DNA of 64,000 nt from NCBI GenBank assembly GCA_002082585.1, contig CP020563.1, forward strand, positions 1,482,001 to 1,546,000, in the 5' to 3' direction. The notes beneath the pieces are model-generated. The model was given only the letters and a program-made list of their open reading frames with translations, was not told the DNA's origin and ran no database searches. Positions 1 through 9,747 of the stretch are shown piece by piece (position 1 is the stretch's first letter; every line of letters starts with the position of its first letter). The position numbers and the translations under genes are program-made. The stretch is from Kitasatospora albolonga (GTDB lineage Bacteria; Actinomycetota; Actinomycetes; Streptomycetales; Streptomycetaceae).

Positions 1-252
1 GGCCCTTGTGAAGACTTGCGCGAACCCGACCACTGTAGACGTTGGGCACACACCGTCCTTCGCGGGGGTGGGGTCGTGTTGGGGGTGACTGTGGGACGGA
101 CGGGGGCGGTCCGCCGGGAGGCGAAGCGCGCGGGTCGCCCGCACCCTGGAAAGTGGCCGGGAAGTGTGCCCCGCGGCGGGGGTAGGCTCGGCAGCGCCCG
201 GTGCGGCAACAGTCACCGGTTTACGAACAGTGGAGAGGAGCCCTGACTCAGG
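1..252. other. Leader/upstream region of tkt, no gene
   Basis: No open frame here looks like a real gene. The stretch presumably carries the promoter and leader of the pentose-phosphate operon that starts at 253. I could not pick a convincing -35/-10 pair. The only clear signal is the purine-rich AGAGGAG at 234-240, the likely ribosome binding site for tkt. Confidence 0.5.
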
Positions 253-2340
253 GTGAGCAACAAGCCGACCACCACAGACCTCCAGTGGACCGATGTGGAC
301 CAGCGGGCCGTGGACACCGCCCGCGTCCTCGCCGCGGACGCCGTACAGAAAGTCGGAAACGGCCACCCGGGTACGGCCATGAGCCTGGCTCCCGCCGCGT
401 ACACCCTGTTCCAGAAAGTCATGCGGCACGACCCGGCCGACGCGGAGTGGACCGGCCGTGACCGGTTCGTCCTCTCGGCGGGCCACTCCAGCCTGACCCT
501 GTACATCCAGCTCTACCTGGCCGGTTACGGACTGGAGCTGGACGACCTGAAGGCGTTCCGGACCTGGGGCTCCAAGACGCCGGGCCACCCGGAGTACGGG
601 CACACCACGGGTGTCGAGACGACGACGGGCCCGCTGGGCCAGGGTGTCGCCAACGCGGTGGGCATGGCGATGGCCGCCCGCTACGAGCGCGGCCTCTTCG
701 ACCCCGAGGCGGCCCCCGGCACCTCCCCGTTCGACCACACGGTCTGGGTCATCGCCGGTGACGGCTGCCTCCAGGAGGGCATCGCGGCCGAGGCGTCCTC
801 GCTGGCCGGGCACCAGAAGCTGGGCAACCTGGTCCTGCTCTGGGACGACAACCACATCTCCATCGAGGGCGACACGGAGACCGCGGTCTCCGAGGACACC
901 CTCAAGCGGTACGAGGCGTACGGCTGGCACGTCCAGCGCGTCGAGCAGCTCCCGAACGGCGACCTGGACCCGGCGGGTCTGTACGCGGCGCTCCAGGCGG
1001 CCAAGGCCGAGACCGGGCGCCCCTCGTTCATCGCGGCCCGCTCGATCATCGCCTGGCCCGCCCCGAACGCCCAGAACACCGAGGCCGCGCACGGCTCGGC
1101 GCTCGGCGACGAGGAGATCGCGGCCACCAAGCGGGTCCTCGGCTTCGACCCGGAGCAGACCTTCGAGGTCTCCGACGAGGTCATCGGCCACACCCGCCAG
1201 GCCCTGGACCGCGGCCGTGAGGCCCGTGCCGAGTGGGACAAGGCGTTCGCCGCGTGGCGCACCGCCAACCCGGAGCGCGCCGCCGACTTCGACCGGATCG
1301 CGGCGGGCGAGCTGCCCGCGGGCTGGGAGGAGAAGCTCCCGGTCTTCGAGCCCGGCACGTCCCTGGCCACCCGGGCCGCCTCCGGCAAGGTGCTCCAGGC
1401 GCTGGGCGAGATCGTGCCCGAGCTGTGGGGCGGCTCCGCCGACCTCGCGGGCTCGAACAACACCACGATCGACAAGACGTCGTCGTTCCTCCCGGTGGGC
1501 AACCCGCTGCCGGAGGCCGACCCGTACGGCCGCACGATCCACTTCGGCATCCGCGAGCACGCGATGGCCGCCGCGATGAACGGCATCGCGCTGCACGGCA
1601 ACACCCGCATCTACGGCGGCACCTTCCTGGTGTTCTCCGACTACATGCGCAACGCGGTGCGGCTCTCGGCGCTGATGCACCTGCCGGTGACGTACGTGTG
1701 GACGCACGACTCGATCGGTCTCGGCGAGGACGGCCCGACCCACCAGCCGGTGGAGCACCTGGCCTCGCTGCGCGCCATCCCGGGCCTGAACATCGTCCGT
1801 CCGGCCGACGCCAACGAGACCGCCATCGCCTGGCGCGAGATCCTGCGCCGCTACACCAAGGTGTTCGGCGAGGGCACCCCGCACGGCCTGGCGCTGACCC
1901 GCCAGGGCGTGCCGACGTACGAGCCCAACGAGGACGCGGCCAAGGGCGGTTACGTCCTGTTCGAGGCCGAAGGTGGCAAGCCGCAGGTGCTGCTCATCGC
2001 GACCGGCTCCGAGGTCCACGTGGCGGTCGAGGCGCGCGAGCAGCTCCAGGCGGCCGGGGTGCCGACCCGGGTCGTCTCGATGCCGTCCGTCGAGTGGTTC
2101 GAGGAGCAGGATCAGGGTTACAAGGAGAGCGTGCTTCCGCCGTCGGTGAAGGCGCGGGTCGCCGTGGAGGCGGGCATCGGCTTGACCTGGCACCGGTACG
2201 TGGGCGACGCGGGCCGGATCGTCTCGCTGGAGCACTTCGGCGCCTCGGCCGACGCGAAGGTCCTCTTCCGCGAGTTCGGCTTCACCGCCGAGAACGTGGC
2301 CGCCGTCGCGCGGGAATCCCTCGAAGCCGCAGCGCGCTGA
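253..2340 (+). CDS. tkt: Transketolase
   Basis: Thiamine-diphosphate enzyme that moves two-carbon units between ketose and aldose phosphates in the non-oxidative pentose phosphate pathway (cytosol). At 695 aa it is full length. The cofactor motif is seen as GDGCLQEG near residue 169 with its closing Asn about 30 residues later (WDDNHISIEGD). The pyrimidine-binding domain carries IREHAMAAAMNG with the conserved Glu near residue 435. The GTG start at 253 is chosen because AGAGGAG lies 12 nt upstream and the N-terminus (SNKPTTTDLQWTDVD) matches actinobacterial transketolases. It is the first gene of a co-directional tkt-tal-zwf-opcA-pgl cluster, with 34 nt to the tal start. Confidence 0.97.
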   Translation: MSNKPTTTDLQWTDVDQRAVDTARVLAADAVQKVGNGHPGTAMSLAPAAYTLFQKVMRHDPADAEWTGRDRFVLSAGHSSLTLYIQLYLAGYGLELDDLKAFRTWGSKTPGHPEYGHTTGVETTTGPLGQGVANAVGMAMAARYERGLFDPEAAPGTSPFDHTVWVIAGDGCLQEGIAAEASSLAGHQKLGNLVLLWDDNHISIEGDTETAVSEDTLKRYEAYGWHVQRVEQLPNGDLDPAGLYAALQAAKAETGRPSFIAARSIIAWPAPNAQNTEAAHGSALGDEEIAATKRVLGFDPEQTFEVSDEVIGHTRQALDRGREARAEWDKAFAAWRTANPERAADFDRIAAGELPAGWEEKLPVFEPGTSLATRAASGKVLQALGEIVPELWGGSADLAGSNNTTIDKTSSFLPVGNPLPEADPYGRTIHFGIREHAMAAAMNGIALHGNTRIYGGTFLVFSDYMRNAVRLSALMHLPVTYVWTHDSIGLGEDGPTHQPVEHLASLRAIPGLNIVRPADANETAIAWREILRRYTKVFGEGTPHGLALTRQGVPTYEPNEDAAKGGYVLFEAEGGKPQVLLIATGSEVHVAVEAREQLQAAGVPTRVVSMPSVEWFEEQDQGYKESVLPPSVKARVAVEAGIGLTWHRYVGDAGRIVSLEHFGASADAKVLFREFGFTAENVAAVARESLEAAAR

Positions 2341-2374
2341 CGCCGGTAGACACCACTAGTAGGAGATGCAACTC

Positions 2375-3493
2375 ATGACAGACGCACTCAAGCGCCTCTC
2401 CGACGAGGGCGTGGCGATCTGGCTCGACGACCTGTCGCGCAAGCGGATCACCTCGGGCAACCTCGCCGAGCTGATCGACCAGAGCCATGTCGTCGGCGTC
2501 ACCACCAACCCGTCGATCTTCCAGAAGGCGATCTCCTCGGGCGACGGTTACGAGCAGCAGCTCACCGACCTCGCCGCCCGCAAGGTCACCGTCGAGGAAG
2601 CCCTGCGCATGATCACGACGGCGGACGTCCGCGACGCCGCCGACATCCTGCGCCCGGTCTTCGACGCGACCGGCGGCCAGGACGGCCGGGTCTCCATCGA
2701 GGTCGACCCGCGCCTGGCGCACAACACCGTGGCCACCGTCGCCGAGGCCAAGCAGCTGGCGTGGCTGGTCGACCGGCCGAACACGCTCATCAAGATCCCG
2801 GCGACCAAGGCCGGTCTCCCGGCGATCACCGAGGTCATCGGCCGGGGCATCAGCGTCAATGTGACGCTGATCTTCTCGCTGGAGCGCTACCGCGCGGTCA
2901 TGGACGCCTACCTGGCGGGTCTGGAGAAGGCGAAGGCCGCGGGCCTGGACCTCTCCAAGATCCACTCGGTGGCGTCCTTCTTCGTGTCCCGCGTGGACAC
3001 CGAGATCGACAAGCGCCTGGACGCCATCGGCTCCGACGAGGCGAAGGCCGCCAAGGGCAAGTCCGCCCTGGCCAACGCGCGGCTGGCCTACGAGGCGTAC
3101 GAGGAGGTCTTCTCCTCCGACCGCTGGGCCGCGCTGGACAAGGAGCGGGCCAACAAGCAGCGTCCGCTCTGGGCCTCGACCGGCGTCAAGGACCCGGCGC
3201 TGAAGGACACCCTGTACGTGGACGAGCTGGTCGCCCCCAACACGGTCAACACCATGCCGGAGGCGACCCTGGACGCCGTGGCCGACCACGGCGAGATCAC
3301 CGGCGACACCGTCACCGGCGGCTACGACCGGGCCCGCGCCGACCTCGACGCGGTCAAGAAGCTCGGCATCTCGTACGACGACGTCGTGCAGGTGCTGGAG
3401 GACGAGGGCGTCGAGAAGTTCGAGGCGTCCTGGAACGACCTGCTCAAGTCGACCGAGGCGGAGCTCTCGCGCCTCGCCCCCTCGGAGGGCTGA
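2375..3493 (+). CDS. tal: Transaldolase
   Basis: Transfers a dihydroxyacetone unit from sedoheptulose-7-phosphate to glyceraldehyde-3-phosphate through a Schiff base. 372 aa, the usual size of the long actinobacterial transaldolases. The early [11 protein letters not shown] segment and the [10 protein letters not shown] segment, which holds the catalytic lysine near residue 140, are both present. An ATG at 2366 lies directly against the AGGAG at 2361-2365, whereas the ATG at 2375 has a 9-nt spacing, so 2375 is taken as the start. It sits between tkt and zwf and ends 5 nt before the zwf start, so it should be cotranscribed. Confidence 0.96.
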   Translation: MTDALKRLSDEGVAIWLDDLSRKRITSGNLAELIDQSHVVGVTTNPSIFQKAISSGDGYEQQLTDLAARKVTVEEALRMITTADVRDAADILRPVFDATGGQDGRVSIEVDPRLAHNTVATVAEAKQLAWLVDRPNTLIKIPATKAGLPAITEVIGRGISVNVTLIFSLERYRAVMDAYLAGLEKAKAAGLDLSKIHSVASFFVSRVDTEIDKRLDAIGSDEAKAAKGKSALANARLAYEAYEEVFSSDRWAALDKERANKQRPLWASTGVKDPALKDTLYVDELVAPNTVNTMPEATLDAVADHGEITGDTVTGGYDRARADLDAVKKLGISYDDVVQVLEDEGVEKFEASWNDLLKSTEAELSRLAPSEG

Positions 3494-3498
3494 CCACT

Positions 3499-5031
3499 TT
3501 GTCTGCTGTTCCCGGAGCCAACCCGCTCCGTGACGCACAGGACCGACGGCTCCCGCGTATCGCGGGGCCGTCGGGCCTGGTCATCTTTGGCGTCACGGGC
3601 GATTTGTCCCGTAAAAAGCTGATGCCTGCTGTCTACGACCTGGCCAACCGCGGCCTGCTGCCACCGGGCTTCTCGCTCATCGGCTTCGCGCGCCGCGACT
3701 GGGAGGACGAGGACTTCGCGCAGGTCGTCCACGACGCCGTCAAGGAGCACGCCCGTACGCCGTTCCGCGAGGAGGTCTGGCAGCAGCTCATCCAGGGGAT
3801 GCGCTTCGTCCAGGGCAACTTCGACGACGACGAGGCGTTCGAGACGCTGAAGGCGACCATCCAGGAGCTCGACAAGGCGCAGGGCACCGGAGGCAACTTC
3901 GCCTTCTACCTCTCCGTGCCGCCGAAGTTCTTCCCCAAGGTCGTCCAGCAGCTCAAGAAGCACGGGCTGGCCGACCAGACCGAGGGCTCCTGGCGACGGG
4001 CCGTCATCGAGAAGCCGTTCGGCCACGACCTGGCCAGCGCGCAGGAGCTCAACCAGCTCGTGCACGACGTCTTCCCGCCCAACGAGGTCTTCCGGATCGA
4101 CCACTACCTGGGCAAGGAGACGGTCCAGAACATCCTGGCGCTGCGGTTCGCCAACACGATGTGGGAGCCGATCTGGAACCGGTCCTACGTCGACCACGTA
4201 CAGATCACGATGGCCGAGGACATCGGCATCGGCGGCCGCGCCGGGTACTACGACGGCATCGGCGCCGCCCGTGACGTCATCCAGAACCACCTGCTCCAGC
4301 TGCTGGCGCTGACCGCGATGGAGGAGCCCGGCTCCTTCCACCCCAAGGCCCTGGTCGCCGAGAAGCTCAAGGTGCTCACCGCCGTCGAGCTGCCCGAGGA
4401 CCTCGGTCTGCACACCGTGCGCGCCCAGTACGAGCACGCCTGGCAGGGCGGTCAGGAGGTCCTCGGCTACTGCGAGGAGGAGGGCATCGACCCGAAGTCG
4501 ACGACCGACACCTATGCGGCGATCAAGCTGACGATCAACAACCGCCGCTGGGCGGGCGTGCCGTTCTACCTCCGGACCGGAAAGCGGCTCGGCCGCCGGG
4601 TCACGGAGATCGCGGTCGTCTTCAAGCGCGCTCCCTATCTGCCGTTCGAGTCCGGCGCCACGGAGGAGCTCGGCGGCAACGCCCTGGTCATCCGGGTGCA
4701 GCCGGACGAGGGCGTCACCGTGCGCTTCGGCTCCAAGGTGCCCGGCACCTCGATGGAGGTCCGGGACGTCACGATGGACTTCGCGTACGGCGAGTCCTTC
4801 ACGGAGTCCAGCCCGGAGGCGTACGAGCGGCTCCTGCTGGACGTGCTGCTCGGCGACGCCAACCTCTTCCCGCGCCACCAGGAGGTCGAGCTCTCCTGGA
4901 CCATCCTCGACCCGATCGAGGAGTACTGGGACAAGCACGGCAAGCCCGCGAAGTACGAGGCAGGCACCTGGGGGCCGGTCGAGGCCGACGAGATGCTCGC
5001 ACGGGACGGACGGAGCTGGAGGCGGCCATGA
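3499..5031 (+). CDS. zwf: Glucose-6-phosphate 1-dehydrogenase
   Basis: Oxidises glucose-6-phosphate to 6-phosphogluconolactone with NADP+, the entry step of the oxidative pentose phosphate branch. The open frame runs far upstream through tal, but the protein begins with a TTG at 3499. GGAGGG at 3484-3489 is 9 nt upstream, and SAVPGANPLRDAQDRRLPRIAG is a typical N-terminus. This gives 510 aa, the family length. The nucleotide-binding GVTGDLSRKKL is near residue 32 and the substrate signature RIDHYLGKE near residue 200. The stop overlaps the opcA start (ATGA), indicating translational coupling with its accessory protein. Confidence 0.96.
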   Translation: MSAVPGANPLRDAQDRRLPRIAGPSGLVIFGVTGDLSRKKLMPAVYDLANRGLLPPGFSLIGFARRDWEDEDFAQVVHDAVKEHARTPFREEVWQQLIQGMRFVQGNFDDDEAFETLKATIQELDKAQGTGGNFAFYLSVPPKFFPKVVQQLKKHGLADQTEGSWRRAVIEKPFGHDLASAQELNQLVHDVFPPNEVFRIDHYLGKETVQNILALRFANTMWEPIWNRSYVDHVQITMAEDIGIGGRAGYYDGIGAARDVIQNHLLQLLALTAMEEPGSFHPKALVAEKLKVLTAVELPEDLGLHTVRAQYEHAWQGGQEVLGYCEEEGIDPKSTTDTYAAIKLTINNRRWAGVPFYLRTGKRLGRRVTEIAVVFKRAPYLPFESGATEELGGNALVIRVQPDEGVTVRFGSKVPGTSMEVRDVTMDFAYGESFTESSPEAYERLLLDVLLGDANLFPRHQEVELSWTILDPIEEYWDKHGKPAKYEAGTWGPVEADEMLARDGRSWRRP

Positions 5032-6068
5032 AGATCGATCTCACGGAGACCACATCCAGCAAGATCAACCAGGCGCTGGTCTCGGCCCGCCGGGCGATCG
5101 GCACCCCCGCCATCGGCATGGTGCTCACCCTGGTCGTCGTCACCGACGAGGAGAACGCGTACGACGCGCTCAAGTCGGCCGGTGACGCCTCCCGCGAGCA
5201 CCCCTCGCGGATCATCGCGGTGATCAAGCGGGTCAGCCGCTCGCCGCGCGCCCGGCGCGACGCCCGCCTCGACGCCGAGGTCCGGGTCGGCTCCGACGCC
5301 GGGACCGGCGAGACGGTCGTCCTGCGCCTCCACGGCGAGCTGGCCAACCACGCCCAGTCGGTGGTGCTCCCGCTGCTGCTGCCGGACGCCCCGGTCGTGG
5401 TGTGGTGGCCCGAGGGCGCCCCCGCCGACCCGGCGAAGGACCCGCTGGGCGCGCTGGCCCAGCGCCGGATCACCGACACCTATGCCGCCGAGCTCCCGCT
5501 CGACGAGCTGGCGGTGCGCGCGGCGACGTACAGCCCGGGCGACACCGATCTGGCGTGGACCCGGATCACGCCGTGGCGCTCCATGCTGGCCGCCGCGCTG
5601 GACCAGCAGCCCGCGCAGGTCATCGGCGCCACCGTCGAGGGCGAGAGCGACAACCCGAGCTGCGAGCTGCTCGCGATGTGGCTCGCGGACCGGCTCGGCG
5701 TCCCGGTGGAGCGCACGCTCTCCGAGGGCCCGGGGCTGACCGCCGTCCGGATGGAGACGAAGAACGGCGTCATCGTCCTGGACCGGGCCGACGGCTCGCT
5801 GGCCACGCTCTCCATGCAGGGCCAGCCCGACCGCGCGGTGGCGCTCAAGCGCCGTGACACCGCCGAGCTGCTCGCGGAGGAGCTGCGGCGGCTCGACCCG
5901 GACAACACCTACGAGTCCGCGGTGAAGTTCGGGGTGGAGAAGCTGCACTCCGGCGGTGCGGTCAAGGCCGCCCCGGTGGCGGAGAGGGCGGCGGAGAAGA
6001 GCGCCGGGGACGAGCCGAAGGCGCCCGCCGCGAAGAAGGCCCCGGCCAAGAAGGCGGCCGCCAAGTGA
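5028..6068 (+). CDS. opcA: Glucose-6-phosphate dehydrogenase assembly protein OpcA
   Basis: OpcA is an allosteric/assembly partner of glucose-6-phosphate dehydrogenase in cyanobacteria and actinobacteria and has no catalytic activity of its own. 346 aa. The N-terminal segment MKIDLTETTSSKINQALV and the central VVVWWPEGAP are typical of the family. The last ~35 residues are Ala/Lys-rich (AAKKAPAKKAAAK) and look like a disordered basic tail outside the conserved domain. It overlaps zwf by ATGA and pgl by GTGA, so three genes are translationally linked. Confidence 0.95.
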   Translation: MKIDLTETTSSKINQALVSARRAIGTPAIGMVLTLVVVTDEENAYDALKSAGDASREHPSRIIAVIKRVSRSPRARRDARLDAEVRVGSDAGTGETVVLRLHGELANHAQSVVLPLLLPDAPVVVWWPEGAPADPAKDPLGALAQRRITDTYAAELPLDELAVRAATYSPGDTDLAWTRITPWRSMLAAALDQQPAQVIGATVEGESDNPSCELLAMWLADRLGVPVERTLSEGPGLTAVRMETKNGVIVLDRADGSLATLSMQGQPDRAVALKRRDTAELLAEELRRLDPDNTYESAVKFGVEKLHSGGAVKAAPVAERAAEKSAGDEPKAPAAKKAPAKKAAAK

Positions 6069-6847
6069 CGCCTCCCCAGCTGGTCGTGCACCGGGACAAG
6101 GAGCTGATGGCGCAGGCCGCGGCGGCCCGGCTGATCACGCGGATCGTGGACGCCCAGGCCGCCCGGGGCCACGCCTCGGTGGTGCTGACCGGCGGGCGCA
6201 ACGGCAACGGCCTGCTGGCCGCGCTCGCCGCCGCGCCCGCCCGGGACGCCGTCGACTGGGCGCGCCTCGACCTGTGGTGGGGCGACGAGCGGTTCCTGCC
6301 CGAGGGCGACCCCGAGCGGAACGTCACCCAGGCCCGGGAGGCGCTGCTCGACGCGGTGGAGCTGGACCCGGCCCGGGTGCACGCGATGCCCGCGTCCGAC
6401 GGCCCGTACGGCAAGGACGTGGACGACGCGGCGGCGGCGTACGCGGCCGAACTCGCCGCGGCGGCGGGGCCGGAGGACCACGGCCGGGTGCCCTCGTTCG
6501 ACGTGCTGATGCTGGGCGTCGGCCCGGACACCCATGTGGCCTCGCTCTTCCCGGAGCTGCCCGCGGTACGGGAGACCGAGCGGACCGTCGTCGGTGTGCA
6601 CGGGGCCCCCAAGCCGCCGCCGGTCCGGATCTCGCTCACGCTCCCCGCGATCCGCGCGGCGCGTGAGGTGTGGCTGCTGGCGGCGGGCGAGGACAAGGCG
6701 GAGGCGGCGGCCATCGCGCTGTCGGGCGCCGGGGAGATCCAGGCCCCGGCGGCGGGCGCGTACGGGCGCAGCCGGACGCTCTGGCTGCTGGACGCGGCGG
6801 CGGCCTCGCAGCTGCCGCGCGCGCTGTATCCACCGGCGTCCGCCTGA
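6065..6847 (+). CDS. pgl: 6-phosphogluconolactonase
   Basis: Hydrolyses 6-phosphoglucono-1,5-lactone, the product of Zwf. 260 aa, family size (NagB/RpiA/PGL fold). Diagnostic segments are VVLTGGRNGNGLL near residue 40, DLWWGDERFLPEGDPERN near residue 70 and FDVLMLGVGPDTHVASLFP near residue 145. The GTG start at 6065 overlaps the opcA stop. It is the last gene of the operon, followed by a perfect hairpin terminator at 6861-6897. Confidence 0.96.
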   Translation: MTPPQLVVHRDKELMAQAAAARLITRIVDAQAARGHASVVLTGGRNGNGLLAALAAAPARDAVDWARLDLWWGDERFLPEGDPERNVTQAREALLDAVELDPARVHAMPASDGPYGKDVDDAAAAYAAELAAAAGPEDHGRVPSFDVLMLGVGPDTHVASLFPELPAVRETERTVVGVHGAPKPPPVRISLTLPAIRAAREVWLLAAGEDKAEAAAIALSGAGEIQAPAAGAYGRSRTLWLLDAAAASQLPRALYPPASA

Positions 6848-6860
6848 CCGTACGAACGTC

Positions 6861-6897
6861 CAGGCCCGGCCCGCTTTTTGTCAGCGGGCCGGGCCTG
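6861..6897 (+). terminator. Hairpin terminator of the tkt-pgl operon
   Basis: Perfect 15-bp inverted repeat (6861-6875 with 6883-6897) with a 7-nt T-rich loop. It starts 13 nt after the pgl stop. There is no trailing U-run, as usual for Streptomyces terminators. Confidence 0.8.
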
Positions 6898-6918
6898 CGG
6901 CGTGAAAGGCTCGGCTCC

Positions 6919-7281
6919 ATGGTGCATATCGGAACCGTGGTGATGGGCGCGAGCGACGTACAACGGGCCGCCGCCTTCTGGAAGGCGGCGCTCACGTACA
7001 CCGAGCGCGAGCCGGGGACGGACGACTGGGTGGTCCTGGTCCCGGTCGAGGGGCCCGGTGTCGGCGTGGCGCTGGGCCGTTCCACCTCCCCCGTGCAGGA
7101 GGTCCCCCGGGTCCACCTGGACCTCTACTCGGACGAGCAGGAGGCCGAGGTGGCGCGGCTGATCGGTCTCGGCGCCGAGCGGGTGGCCTGGGAGCTCTAC
7201 CCGCCGGACCCGGACTTCGTGGTCCTCGCCGACCCCGAGGGCAACCGCTTCTGCGTCATCGACACGACGCACCACGCCTGA
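6919..7281 (+). CDS. VOC (glyoxalase/bleomycin-resistance fold) family protein
   Basis: Small 120-aa protein of the vicinal oxygen chelate superfamily, with paired beta-alpha-beta-beta-beta modules that bind a metal or small ligand. Visible family traits are the opening VHIGTVVMGASDVQRAAAFWKAAL and the closing FVVLADPEGNRFCVID, where the terminal Asp/Glu-rich strand carries candidate metal ligands. The substrate cannot be predicted. The ATG at 6919 comes right after the pgl terminator, so it probably has its own promoter or depends on read-through. It is convergent with the next gene, 12 nt between stops. Confidence 0.85.
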   Translation: MVHIGTVVMGASDVQRAAAFWKAALTYTEREPGTDDWVVLVPVEGPGVGVALGRSTSPVQEVPRVHLDLYSDEQEAEVARLIGLGAERVAWELYPPDPDFVVLADPEGNRFCVIDTTHHA

Positions 7282-7293
7282 GGTCTCCGTACC

Positions 7294-8133
7294 TCAGAGG
7301 ATGACCTGGTCGGCGCCCTGCTCCAGCTTGGTGATCGCGGCCCGGCAGGCGCCGACGAAGCGGTCGAAGACCGGGGTCGTGGAGCCGGCCCGGCCCGCGC
7401 GGGTGTTGTTGGTGAACATGGCGGCGCGCAGCTCGGTGGTGAGCTCCAGCTGACCGCCCTTGGACAGCATGGTGCGGTTCACCGGGTTGTCGGGGTTGAC
7501 CCCGGCCAGGTCGGGCGTCTCGTTCCCGTCCCGCCAGGCGATGCCCACCGCGTCGAACTCCGCCTTGAGCAGCGTCTTGAACCGGGTGTTGAGGCCGCCG
7601 ACCACCACGGCCTGCGGGACGGTGCCCGCCTGCGCCGACGTACAGCCGTGCAGGCTCAGGACGTTGAGGCTGCTCGCCGCCATGGAGATCGCCACGTGGT
7701 CGTCGCAGTTCTTGGACGTGACGTGCAGATCGCGGTTGCCCGAGGTGCGCAGCCCCTCGAACATCCAGTAGTCGTGCGCCCCGTGGCCGTCCTGGAGCGG
7801 GGCGAGCGTGGCGGGGTGGTAACCGGCTATGGCGAGGCAGAGTTCGGAGGTGCCGGTCTCGATGCCGCCGCCGTGCAGGGCCATGACGGTGGTCCGGTTG
7901 TACGGGTACTTCTGCGGGAGCGAGTGGTCGGCGTACTCGTGTCTCTTGTAGCGGCGGGCGAACTCGACGCCCTCCTTTCCCGCGAGCTTCCTGTAGAGGT
8001 CGGTGTTGGAGGTGTAGATGTCCAGGTCGCCGGTGGCGTGGGCGGGGGCCGCGGTGAGCGAGCCGAGCAGCGGGCCGCTGACGGCGGCGGTGGCCAGGGC
8101 GGTGAGAACCGTACGGCGGTGGGTGAAGGTCAT
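7294..8133 (-). CDS. Secreted poly-gamma-glutamate hydrolase family protein
   Basis: 279 aa with an N-terminal twin-arginine-type signal (RRTVLTALATAAVSG, cleavage expected after AHA near residue 33). The mature part resembles the phage-type poly-gamma-glutamate hydrolase family (zinc gamma-glutamyl hydrolases). Visible motifs are VMALHGGGIETGTSEL near residue 95 with a candidate zinc His/Glu pair, ISMAASSLNVLSLHGC, and a late NRTMLSKGGQLELTTELRA. Its likely role is extracellular cleavage of gamma-glutamyl polymers or peptides. It is convergent with the VOC gene and probably monocistronic. Confidence 0.8.
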   Translation of the reverse strand: MTFTHRRTVLTALATAAVSGPLLGSLTAAPAHATGDLDIYTSNTDLYRKLAGKEGVEFARRYKRHEYADHSLPQKYPYNRTTVMALHGGGIETGTSELCLAIAGYHPATLAPLQDGHGAHDYWMFEGLRTSGNRDLHVTSKNCDDHVAISMAASSLNVLSLHGCTSAQAGTVPQAVVVGGLNTRFKTLLKAEFDAVGIAWRDGNETPDLAGVNPDNPVNRTMLSKGGQLELTTELRAAMFTNNTRAGRAGSTTPVFDRFVGACRAAITKLEQGADQVIL

Positions 8134-8190
8134 GATCGATATCGTCGCCGACAGCGGTCCCGCTGCCCAGCGGGCCGGTTGTGCCGTCGG

Positions 8191-9747
8191 TCACGGGCCG
8201 GAGGGTTCGTCCGCCGCGTGGGCCGAGGGGCGCTCGTCACGCTCCAGGAAGGGGTCCAGCAGCCCGGGGACGGCCTCGGCGGCGAAGGTGAGGCCCTCGG
8301 CCGCGTCGGTGTCGTACGCGGTGTAGGCGCCCCCTCCGGCGGCCGTGGTGGCCGTGACGCTGAGCAGCCCGGACCGCCGCTGGAAGTACGACTGCTTGAC
8401 GGTCCAGCCGATCACTCCCGCCCGCTCCAGCGCGGCGGTGGAGCGGCGGAGCGAGCCGGAGCGGGTGACCAGGTAGCGGCCGGAGAGCGTGTGGCCGAGC
8501 CCCCGGTACGCGTCCAGCGCGAGCGCCACCGCGAGCGGCAGGAACACCGCCGCGCAGCCGAGCGCGATCCACAGGAGTACGGGGGTGAGCAGCGTCCCGA
8601 GGAGGGTGAGGAGCAGGAGCGGGGCGAGGGCGGTGGCCAGCGACCAGCGCAGCCTGCGGCCCCGGGCGGCGCGCGGGTGGCGGGTCAGCGTCGCGCCGGT
8701 CGGGGTGACGGCCTCGCGGAGCACGTCGGCGGCGACGGCATCGGCCCGCTCGCGCGGGGCGGCGGGGAGGACCGTGTTGTGGTCGGCGTTCCTGGATGCG
8801 TGGTCCTGGGCCAGCCCGGTGGTGATGGCGTCCAGCCGGGCGGCGCCGACCAGCCGTACGCCGAGGGGTTCGACCAGGTCGACACCGCGCAGCCGGGCCT
8901 CCTCGACGGAGATGGAGCGGGAGGTGAGCAGCCCGCGCCGGACCCTGAGGGTGCCGCCCGGTTCACGCTCCAGGCGGTAGTTCCACCACATCTCGATCCA
9001 GAGGCCGAGCGCCCCGACGACCCCCGCGACCAGGGCGGCCACGACCAGGACGATGACCGTCCACAGGAGCGGGGTCTCCCGGAAGCGTTCGCCGACCCAG
9101 GCGATGACCTGGCCCTGGGCCCCCACCCAGTCGCTGATCTGCATCACGGCCCCGACCGCGGCGCCGCCGAGCATGGGGGCGACGAAGGAGACCGGTGCGT
9201 ACCGTATCCAGCGGGGGTCGAGGACGGCCAGTTCGCCGTCGCGGTGGACGCCGGGCGGTGCGGTGGCGGCCCGTTCCAGCAGCAGGCGGCGGAGCCGCTC
9301 GCCCTCGGCGCGGGTGACCGGGTCCAGGGTGAGGGTGGAGTCGGAGCCCTGTTCCCCGGTGCCGATCCTGACGGTGACCAGGCCCAGGAGGCGGCGCAGC
9401 AGGTTGGCGGTGAGGTCGACCGTGCGGATGCGCTCGCGGGCCAGGGAGCGGCGCTTGACGAGGAGGAGGCCGGTGTGGAGGTCGACGCGCTCCTCGCCGA
9501 TGCGGTAGCGGGTGCGGTGCCAGCGGACGCGGTCGGTGCCGGCCGCCGCCGCGATGACCAGGACGGCTCCGGTGAACGCCCAGAGCACGGCGGCCGGGAG
9601 CCCGAGCCAGCGGGCGAGCCCGAGGGTGGCGGGCAGGGCGACACCCGCGACGACGCCCGCCACGACGAGGGCGGTGACCACGACCGTACGGGGGTCGAGC
9701 CGGCGCCAGCCGTCCTCGGGGGCGTACGGGGTGGCGGTGGTGCTCAT
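8191..9747 (-). CDS. PH-domain (bPH2/YdbT-like) membrane protein
   Basis: 518 aa. There are several hydrophobic helix pairs (near residues 20-65, 215-280 and 370-420), each followed by a beta-rich bacterial PH2 domain, for example VRWHRTRYRIGEERVDLHTG and the late LSGRYLVTRSGSLRRST. This is the YdbT-type layout of repeated TM-PH modules. Its biochemical role is unknown. Start ATG at 9747 overlaps the stop of the smaller PH gene upstream (ATGA), so the two are translationally coupled and probably form a complex. The C-terminal ~25 residues are charged and cytoplasmic-looking. Confidence 0.85.
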   Translation of the reverse strand: MSTTATPYAPEDGWRRLDPRTVVVTALVVAGVVAGVALPATLGLARWLGLPAAVLWAFTGAVLVIAAAAGTDRVRWHRTRYRIGEERVDLHTGLLLVKRRSLARERIRTVDLTANLLRRLLGLVTVRIGTGEQGSDSTLTLDPVTRAEGERLRRLLLERAATAPPGVHRDGELAVLDPRWIRYAPVSFVAPMLGGAAVGAVMQISDWVGAQGQVIAWVGERFRETPLLWTVIVLVVAALVAGVVGALGLWIEMWWNYRLEREPGGTLRVRRGLLTSRSISVEEARLRGVDLVEPLGVRLVGAARLDAITTGLAQDHASRNADHNTVLPAAPRERADAVAADVLREAVTPTGATLTRHPRAARGRRLRWSLATALAPLLLLTLLGTLLTPVLLWIALGCAAVFLPLAVALALDAYRGLGHTLSGRYLVTRSGSLRRSTAALERAGVIGWTVKQSYFQRRSGLLSVTATTAAGGGAYTAYDTDAAEGLTFAAEAVPGLLDPFLERDERPSAHAADEPSGP